Shown: piece after piece, positions 59,168 to 64,000 of the stretch
Layout: each line of letters opens with the position of its first letter
How positions within the stretch are numbered: the first letter of the stretch is position 1
Origin: JAICQM01 sp963781555
Lineage (GTDB): Bacteria; Chloroflexota; Limnocylindria; QHBO01
Reading direction: 5' to 3'
Assembly (NCBI GenBank): GCA_963781555.1
Contig: CAWAGB010000006.1
Span: forward strand, 496,001 to 560,000
Length of the DNA stretch: 64,000 nt
Translations under genes and position numbers: made by a program
Notes under the pieces: model-generated
Told to the model about the DNA's origin: nothing
Seen by the model: the letters and a program-made list of their open reading frames with translations, nothing else
Databases searched by the model: none

Positions 59168-59607
59168 CCGATACGCCCCTGCCGGCAGCGCTGGCCGAGA
59201 TCGTGGACCTCTTCGCCACCTCGCCGCCGCGCGACCGGCTGGAGCTGCTGCTCGAATACGCCCAGGGGCTGCCACCGCTGCCGGCCCATCTCGCCGAGCA
59301 CCCCGAGCTCCTCGAGCCCGTGCCGGAATGCCAGTCGCCGCTCTTCGTGGCCACCGACGTTGACGACGGCGACCGGGTCCACGTCTTCTTCAGCGCTCCG
59401 CAGGAGGCGCCCACGACGCGGGGCTTCGCCGGCATCTTCCACGCCGCGCTGGACGGGCTCAGCGTGGACGAGGTGCTCGCCGTGCCGGGCGACGTGACCT
59501 CGCGAATGGCGCTCACCGAGGTCGTGAGCCCGCTGCGCATGCGCGGCGCCTCCGCACTACTGGCCCGCGTGCAGCGCCAGGTCCGGGACCGCACTTCGGC
59601 CGCCTGA
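59164..59607 (+). CDS. sufE: SufE-family sulfur acceptor protein
   Basis: The 147 residues read ALAEIVDLFATSPPRDRLEL, LLEYAQGLPPLPAHL and VPECQSPLFVATDVDD, with persulfide-accepting Cys56. SEPARATE late blocks include GFAGIFHAALDGLSVDEVLA and RMRGASALLARVQRQV. SufE normally takes sulfur from SufS; here the partner gene is a rhodanese, overlapping by 4 bp (ATGA). Confidence 0.92.
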   Translation: MTDTPLPAALAEIVDLFATSPPRDRLELLLEYAQGLPPLPAHLAEHPELLEPVPECQSPLFVATDVDDGDRVHVFFSAPQEAPTTRGFAGIFHAALDGLSVDEVLAVPGDVTSRMALTEVVSPLRMRGASALLARVQRQVRDRTSAA

Positions 59608-59615
59608 CACCGGCG

Positions 59616-60008
59616 TCAGCGGGCGGCAGCTCCGGCCAGGAGCGCGTCGATGGATGCGGTGAGCTCGTCCACCCCGAACGGCTTCACCAGGGTGGCGACA
59701 TGGTGCTTCGGGTCAAGGTCCCCTTTGATCGCCTCGAGCGCGCGTAGATCGGCGCTGCAGATCAGGATGGGCAGCCCGTTGAGCTCGGGCGTGGCGCGCA
59801 CCTGCTGGGCGATGTCCCAGCCGTGGAGCTCCTCGGAGCCCATTCGCAGGTCGATCATCAGCAGATCAGGGCGGGACGCCAGGATGGCCTCGAGCGCATC
59901 GGCTCGGTCGCCGTCAATCGTGGTCGATTCGTAGCGGTCCTCCTCGAGGATCGCATCGACGAGGTCGAGGAACTCCGGGTTGTCGTTGACGACGGTAATG
60001 CGGGCCAC
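59616..60008 (-). CDS. Stand-alone response-regulator receiver protein
   Basis: This 130-residue CheY-like domain starts at GTG 60008 (ARITVVNDNPEFLDLV). The phospho-acceptor is Asp53 (LLMIDLRMG), with Ser85 (ILICSAD) and Lys109 (TLVKPFG). The usual acidic DD/ED pair after beta1 reads Asn8-Asp9, so metal binding may be weaker. There is no output domain and no neighbouring kinase. Confidence 0.82.
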   Translation of the reverse strand: MARITVVNDNPEFLDLVDAILEEDRYESTTIDGDRADALEAILASRPDLLMIDLRMGSEELHGWDIAQQVRATPELNGLPILICSADLRALEAIKGDLDPKHHVATLVKPFGVDELTASIDALLAGAAAR

Positions 60009-60096
60009 CGGCAGGTCTCGGATGCGGATGGATCCGCACGATAGCACGGGTCGCGGCTACGGCTCCGAGCGGCGACGCACCGCCAGCGGATGCCGG

Positions 60097-60759
60097 CTAC
60101 GCGCCGAACTTCCTCCAGCGGCCTTCGGAGACGACGTCGACGGATCCGTCAACGACCTGGATCGCCGTCTGCTCGTCGATGGCGTACGCCGGCCCGCCGA
60201 TGGCCGCAGCCCACTCCTCGGCGGCATCCATGGTGTTCGTCGGAAACGCGTCCAGGTGCGGGAAGATCGAGAAGTCCACGACGCCCAGGGTCGTGTCGTC
60301 CGGCGCGGACGCCCAATTGACGAAGTCCGATCCGATCCTGGGCGTCATGACCATGCTCCCGGCACTCATTCCCACCCAGACCGTGTCGGGTAGCGAGGGC
60401 AGCAGATCGGCCAGCCCCGACTCCCGCATCCAGTGGCACAGGTAGGTCGCGTCACCGCCGTCGACGAGGAGCACGTCCGCCTCGCGGACCCACGGAACCC
60501 ATCGGTCCGGACCGATGGTTGGCAATGCGGTGAGCTCGAGGACGCCAAGCGAAGCCCAGCCCAGCCCGGACATGTACTGCCACCGAGGTTCGGCGGCCAC
60601 GAAGCCTCGGACGGATGCCGGACCGAGCTTCGGGTGACCCCACTGTGCCGTCGGGACGCAGAGCGCGTGGGCCTCGGCCACTGGCTTGCCGAGCAGCGCC
60701 ACCAGCGCCGCGTGGATGCTGGGGTTCCTGACGCCACCAGAGGTGAGCAGAAGCTTCAA
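60097..60759 (-). CDS. Peptidase S51-like protein (dipeptidase E / cyanophycinase fold)
   Basis: The 220 residues have VLLVDGGDATYLCHWMRESG and the nucleophile elbow VGMSAGSMVMTP (Ser132), with a His in SIFPHLDAF. The length suits dipeptidase E relatives (Asp-X dipeptides), but the specificity is untested. The TTG start has GGGAG 6 nt upstream. Confidence 0.8.
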   Translation of the reverse strand: MKLLLTSGGVRNPSIHAALVALLGKPVAEAHALCVPTAQWGHPKLGPASVRGFVAAEPRWQYMSGLGWASLGVLELTALPTIGPDRWVPWVREADVLLVDGGDATYLCHWMRESGLADLLPSLPDTVWVGMSAGSMVMTPRIGSDFVNWASAPDDTTLGVVDFSIFPHLDAFPTNTMDAAEEWAAAIGGPAYAIDEQTAIQVVDGSVDVVSEGRWRKFGA

Positions 60760-60836
60760 CGCGACTCCCGTTGCCGTGCGTGCGGGTCGATGTGCACTCT
60801 AGACGCCGGCTGCAGGCGAAAATCATCGGTAGCCGC

Positions 60837-60890
60837 GAGGCATTCGACGATGCCTCACTCGTCGGGACGGACCGACGGTTCCTTGGTCCG
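60837..60890. repeat. Two small hairpins in the S51-tRNA gap
   Basis: GAGGCAT/ATGCCTC (60837-60856, 7-bp stem) and CGGACC/GGTCCG (60868-60890, 6-bp stem) lie downstream of the minus-strand tRNA. They may mark its 3' processing or termination. No ORF is seen in 60760-60923. Confidence 0.35.
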
Positions 60891-60923
60891 CGACGCGCTC
60901 AGGTCGTCGGTGGCAAGGGTGAT

Positions 60924-61000
60924 TGGTGGGCGACACTGGACTCGAACCAGTGACCTCTTGCATGTCAAGCAAGTGCTCTAACCAGCTGAGCTAGCCGCCC
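60924..61000 (-). tRNA. tRNA-Val (anticodon GAC)
   Basis: The minus-strand 77-mer folds as a cloverleaf: acceptor GGGCGGC/GTCGCCC (one G-U), D-arm GCTC/GAGC, anticodon arm CTTGC-TTGACAT-GCAAG (GAC at 34-36), a 5-nt variable loop and T-arm ACTGG-TTCGAGT-CCAGT. Discriminator A and CCA are encoded. Confidence 0.95.
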
Positions 61001-61149
61001 CACGGGTCCGCGAGGCGCCAATCTTGGACGACCCGGCGACGAGCGTCAACCGCGGCTGGATGGCCAAGACGCCGACCGCTCGCACACGCTGTTCCGAGCG
61101 GCACCCCCAAGCGGTGGCCGGTTTGCCGATCCGGCCCCGGTCGCCCACC

Positions 61150-62136
61150 ATGTCGCCGATGACCTCGTCGACCCGTCACTCTCGGCGCTTCCGCGCCCTG
61201 CGCATCGGTCTGATGGCGCTGGTGGCGCTCGTCGCCATCGGGGCGACCGTGGTGGCCACGAACACGCTCGGCATGGGCGGACGCTTCGAGCGGCTCGTCG
61301 CGCGCATCGAAGCGTTCATCGACCCGCCGCCGAGCCGGCCCGGGGTCGCCACCGTGGTGGTGACCCAGCGCCCGACGCCGAGTCCCACCTCGGTGCCCAG
61401 CGAATCGGCATTCCCGCACGCGCCGAGCACCAGCCCCACTGCCTCCCCCACCCCGATGCGACGTGCCGTGGACGTCAACGTCGCACCGAACGCCGAATCG
61501 GTCTTCACCTCGCAGATCACGGAGAAGGACTGCGCGGTGGCGGGCACGCAGATCGTGCTCACCATCCTGGGGCTGGGGAACAGCTCCGCTGAGTTCCAGA
61601 CGCAGCTGCACGACCGCATCGGTGAATGGGAGTCCTGGGAGGACAGCCACAACGGCAAGTGGGGCCCATCGGCGGTCTCCCTGGCCCTGGCCGCCTACGG
61701 CGCCCCGGGCTACGAGGTGCGCGCCTATGACACCTACACCGATGCGCTGCGCGACTCGGCGATTGCCATCTCCGAGCGGGACATGCCGGTGGTGATGTTC
61801 CCCTGGTGGGGCGCCCACACGTGGGTCATGACCGGCTACCGCGCCGACGCCGACCCGGCCCTCTTCGCCGACGCGGCGATCAGCGGCGCCTACATCCTCG
61901 ACCCGTGGTACCCCCGCTGGTCCAGCATCTGGGGTCAGTCCGACGTGCCGGGCAACTTCGAGGACCTCGCCGAGCTGGAGCGCAACTGGCCGGTGCACGG
62001 CGGGCCGCCGCCCTACCAGGAGATCGGTCCGGGCTGGACCCGCCCGGAGGGTGCCTACCCAGGGCGGGACGGCAAGTTCGTCGTCCTCATCCCCACCATC
62101 CCTCGCTCCGCGTCTGCCGGCGGCGGCGCGCCCTAG
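61150..62136 (+). CDS. Secreted/anchored papain-like cysteine peptidase (C39-like)
   Basis: The 328 residues have an N-terminal TM helix (RIGLMALVALVAIGATVVAT), a Thr/Ser-Pro-rich linker (about 72-103) and a peptidase C39-like domain. Cys128 (TEKDCAVAGTQIVLTILG), His223 (WWGAHTWVMTGY) and Asp251 (YILDPWYP) form the expected triad. No ABC transporter is adjacent, so it is not a bacteriocin exporter protease. A wall-located endopeptidase is more likely. ATG 61159 is another possible start. Confidence 0.72.
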   Translation: MSPMTSSTRHSRRFRALRIGLMALVALVAIGATVVATNTLGMGGRFERLVARIEAFIDPPPSRPGVATVVVTQRPTPSPTSVPSESAFPHAPSTSPTASPTPMRRAVDVNVAPNAESVFTSQITEKDCAVAGTQIVLTILGLGNSSAEFQTQLHDRIGEWESWEDSHNGKWGPSAVSLALAAYGAPGYEVRAYDTYTDALRDSAIAISERDMPVVMFPWWGAHTWVMTGYRADADPALFADAAISGAYILDPWYPRWSSIWGQSDVPGNFEDLAELERNWPVHGGPPPYQEIGPGWTRPEGAYPGRDGKFVVLIPTIPRSASAGGGAP

Positions 62137-63419
62137 TCGGTCGCCCAGCCGCGCAGGCGCACAGCCAGGGCCAGCGCCAGCAGCACGACCTTGGCGCCCT
62201 GGCCGGTGGCGAAGCCGACCGGGATGGCAACGATCTCGAGGCCCGGCAGCAGGAGCAGGGTCGCCAGCACGGTGATCCCCAGCCCGGTCAGGGAGGCGAG
62301 CACCTGGAGCAGCGTGTGGCGCGTCGCGTAGATCGCCCGGCTCAGCAGATGAGTGAGGCTCTCGAACGGAATCGCGACGGCAAACGCGCCGAGGACCAGC
62401 GACGTGCGGGCAACGTCATCGGCGTCGAAGGCACCACCGCCCAGGAAGGTCCGGATGGCGAGGCTGCCGACCACCACCAACGCGACCGCAGCCGCCGTCG
62501 TGAAGGCCGCAACGCTGAGCAGGTTGGTGCGCAGCAGGCGCATGAAGCCGCGTCGATCGCCATCGGCGTGGAGTGAAGAGAGCGCGGGGAAGGCGGCCAG
62601 CGCGAAGGCCACGCCGATCACGCTGACCGGCACGCTCTGAAAGTTGCGCGCGAAGCTGATCGACGAGACGCTGCCGGCCGCCAGCCCGGTGGCCACCGAG
62701 GTGAAGAACAGGAACGTGGTCGACTCGACCGGGTGGGAGACCATCTTGGGCAGCATGAGGCGCACGAATTCGCGCACCGCCGGCATGCGGAACGACCGGC
62801 CGAGGCCGACGCGAAATTGGCTGCCGCCCAGACCGACGAGGCGGCTGGCGAGGTGCAGCACAGCACCGATGATGGCGCCGACGGCCGGCCCGTAGATCCC
62901 CATCCCCGGGGTGAGGAGCAGCGTCCCGGCGATGATCCCGGCGTTGTAGAGGAGCGGCGCGATGCCGTACCACGCGAAGCGCTGCTCTGCGAGCAGGACG
63001 TTGCCCAGCGTCAGCGAGGCGGCGAACAGGATGGGGGTCACCAGCATGACTCGGAAGAGCGACACGTACAGCTCGCGCTGCTCGCCGGTGTAGCTCGGTG
63101 CGATGAGCCCCGTCGTCGCGTCGGCGAAGACGAACATCACCAGCGCCGCGACACCCATCACCGCGATCGCGCCGCTCAGGATCGTTCGCGCGAAGCGGTC
63201 GCCCTCGCTGCCGTCACCCTCCCCGCGCAAGGCCAGGAAGATGGGGATGAACGGCGCCGCCAGGCCGCTCTCCACGAGGACGTCGAGCAGCAGCTCGGGG
63301 AGCACGAAGGCAGCGTTGTAGGCGTCCAGCTCGCTCCCCGCCCCGAACGTCTGGGCGAACGTGCGGTCGCGGGCCAGGCCGGCCAGGTAGCTGCCAAAGG
63401 TGAGCACCGCGAGCAGCAC
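62133..63419 (-). CDS. murJ: Lipid II flippase MurJ (N-terminus probably longer)
   Basis: MurJ flips lipid II for peptidoglycan synthesis. From GTG 63419 it has 428 residues and about 13 TM helices (LTFGSYLAGLARDRTFAQTF, LVESGLAAPFIPIFLALRGE, LPKMVSHPVESTTFLFF). This start cuts into TM1: upstream in frame lies TVPTRLRALLTRFLPGGA with no ATG/GTG/TTG. An ATC at 63474-63476 sits 7 nt after TAGACT and would give a normal N-terminus. The stop shares CTAG with the peptidase gene. Confidence 0.85.
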   Translation of the reverse strand: MLLAVLTFGSYLAGLARDRTFAQTFGAGSELDAYNAAFVLPELLLDVLVESGLAAPFIPIFLALRGEGDGSEGDRFARTILSGAIAVMGVAALVMFVFADATTGLIAPSYTGEQRELYVSLFRVMLVTPILFAASLTLGNVLLAEQRFAWYGIAPLLYNAGIIAGTLLLTPGMGIYGPAVGAIIGAVLHLASRLVGLGGSQFRVGLGRSFRMPAVREFVRLMLPKMVSHPVESTTFLFFTSVATGLAAGSVSSISFARNFQSVPVSVIGVAFALAAFPALSSLHADGDRRGFMRLLRTNLLSVAAFTTAAAVALVVVGSLAIRTFLGGGAFDADDVARTSLVLGAFAVAIPFESLTHLLSRAIYATRHTLLQVLASLTGLGITVLATLLLLPGLEIVAIPVGFATGQGAKVVLLALALAVRLRGWATD

Positions 63420-63483
63420 TGCCCCACCCGGCAGAAACCGGGTCAGCAGGGCTCGAAGGCGCGTCGGGACGGTGATGCGAGCC

Positions 63484-63489
63484 AGTCTA
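63484..63489 (-). promoter_or_regulatory. TANNNT box 7 nt before a possible AUC start of murJ
   Basis: On the minus strand TAGACT precedes the ATC at 63476, matching the spacing seen before canonical starts elsewhere in the window. Confidence 0.3.
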
Positions 63490-63506
63490 TCCAGCCGGAC
63501 GGCCGG

Positions 63507-63830
63507 TCAGTACTCCGTCGAACGGAGGGGCGAGCCGAGGACGCGCCCGATCTCGGCGCGGAAACGCGCCCCGGATGGGTGGCGCGCCAGCCAGTGCAGG
63601 TAATCGGGATCGGAGATCGCCAGCTCGGCAATCGTGCGCCCGGCGTGGTGCCCGAAGTCGACCTTCAGCGAATCCACGTTGTCGGGGCCTGGCCCCACGG
63701 GGACCGATCCCTCGCCAATCCGAAACGCGACCCGGTCTTCGTCCTGGTCCCGCACGCCGTTCCTCCGCTGTCCGTCGCTCGCCCACCCGGCGAGCATGCT
63801 ATCGCTCGCGGTGACGGCTCGCAACACCAT
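63507..63830 (-). CDS. Small protein with an ExoX/DUF3820-like C-terminal domain
   Basis: The 107 residues end in VDFGHHAGRTIAELAISDPD, YLHWLARHPSGARFRAEI and GRVLG. This is a clear paralogue of the C-terminal half of the J-domain protein at 4289-4765 (FGRYAGTTLGQVAKADPDYL). It lacks a J-domain. The N-terminal 45 residues look disordered. ATG 63830 lies 6 nt after the stop of the upstream amidohydrolase. Function is unknown. Confidence 0.55.
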   Translation of the reverse strand: MVLRAVTASDSMLAGWASDGQRRNGVRDQDEDRVAFRIGEGSVPVGPGPDNVDSLKVDFGHHAGRTIAELAISDPDYLHWLARHPSGARFRAEIGRVLGSPLRSTEY

Positions 63831-63836
63831 TTCGCT

Positions 63837-64000
63837 TCAGGACCGATGCACCTCGTCACCGTCGACCACGGTCAGCTGGGAATGCGTGTCGGCGAGCCCC
63901 TCGTCGGCGGCCAGCAAGGCTGGCAGGTCGCACGACAACACCGCGAGGTCGGCGCGCGCGCCGACTGCCAGGTGGCCTTCGTCGGCACGTCCCATCCCCA
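63837..64000 (-). CDS. C-terminus of an amidohydrolase (5' end outside the window)
   Basis: The open minus frame runs from the window edge: GMGRADEGHLAVGARADLAV, LSCDLPALLAADEGL, ADTHSQLTVVDGDEVHRS and TGA. The G-x-L-x-x-G-x-x-A-D-L-x-V block followed by a final VDG-x-x-V-H is the C-terminal beta-sandwich of YtcJ-like amidohydrolases. The catalytic barrel is not visible. Confidence 0.7.
   Translation of the reverse strand, partial: GMGRADEGHLAVGARADLAVLSCDLPALLAADEGLADTHSQLTVVDGDEVHRS

Noticed and set aside
60837..60890. tRNA-linked integration site
   Set aside because: Only small hairpins are present; no integrase, direct repeat of the tRNA 3' end or composition change is seen.

Overview
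The window is a gene-dense, high-GC bacterial chromosome segment with no phage, IS element, CRISPR or plasmid functions. Gene content (DUF3090, DUF3830, a TGS-less ThrS, an EF-G2-type GTPase, Pro/Thr/Ser-rich secreted proteins, a PBP and MurJ but no outer-membrane genes) suggests a free-living monoderm relative, most likely Chloroflexota (Limnocylindria/Ellin6529-like). That placement is inference. Intergenic gaps are tiny, many neighbours overlap by ATGA/GTGA, and six convergent pairs share one CTAG as both stop codons. Fourteen genes carry a TANNNT hexamer 6-9 nt before the start codon, which points to widespread leaderless transcription.

Layout. 1-5.4 kb: the end of a TPR regulator, DUF4242, a frameshifted YdeI-like gene, a PPOX flavoprotein, malate synthase, a J-domain protein and a double zinc-ribbon protein. 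5.4-11.7 kb: a hypothetical, a META lipoprotein, a DinB protein with a hydantoinase/allantoinase-like enzyme, an ECF sigma factor with zinc ribbons, an MFS exporter and two small membrane proteins. 11.8-15.1 kb: DUF3830, an MBL-fold hydrolase and a three-gene urate-to-allantoin operon (HIU hydrolase, a GNAT-OHCU decarboxylase fusion, uricase). 15.1-18.9 kb: GNAT, CoA-binding protein, ruvA, ruvC, yebC and a DoxX protein. 19-25 kb: EF-G2-type GTPase, tyrS and a class A PBP. 25-36 kb, minus strand: the informational cluster thrS-(VOC)-infC-rpmI-rplT // pheS-pheT // cvpA-mpg-mutS2.

36-44 kb: a MerR regulator, paaABCD, DUF2171, a lipid kinase, an SGNH hydrolase and a BcsA-PilZ glycosyltransferase. 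43.6-50.3 kb: a secreted protein with a clan CD-like His/Cys pair, a sulfite-oxidase-type enzyme, a class III aminotransferase, msrB, MarR, a dual-specificity phosphatase and DUF3090. 50.5-52.1 kb: an XRE-TPR regulator divergent from a 39-residue signal-peptide-like ORF, with a 53-bp palindrome between them. This resembles an RRNPP peptide-signalling cassette and is the most interesting locus here. 52-64 kb: LigD, HAD phosphatase, a CefD-like aminotransferase-pdxH-rbsK operon, a rhodanese-SufE sulfur-transfer pair, a lone receiver, an S51 peptidase, tRNA-Val(GAC), a secreted C39-like peptidase, murJ, a J-protein paralogue and a truncated amidohydrolase.

Five genes (ydeI-like, mutS2, rplT, the XRE-TPR gene and ligD) each appear to contain one extra base. 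Because rplT is essential, uncorrected sequencing insertions are the likeliest cause, and these genes should be read as intact in vivo until resequenced.
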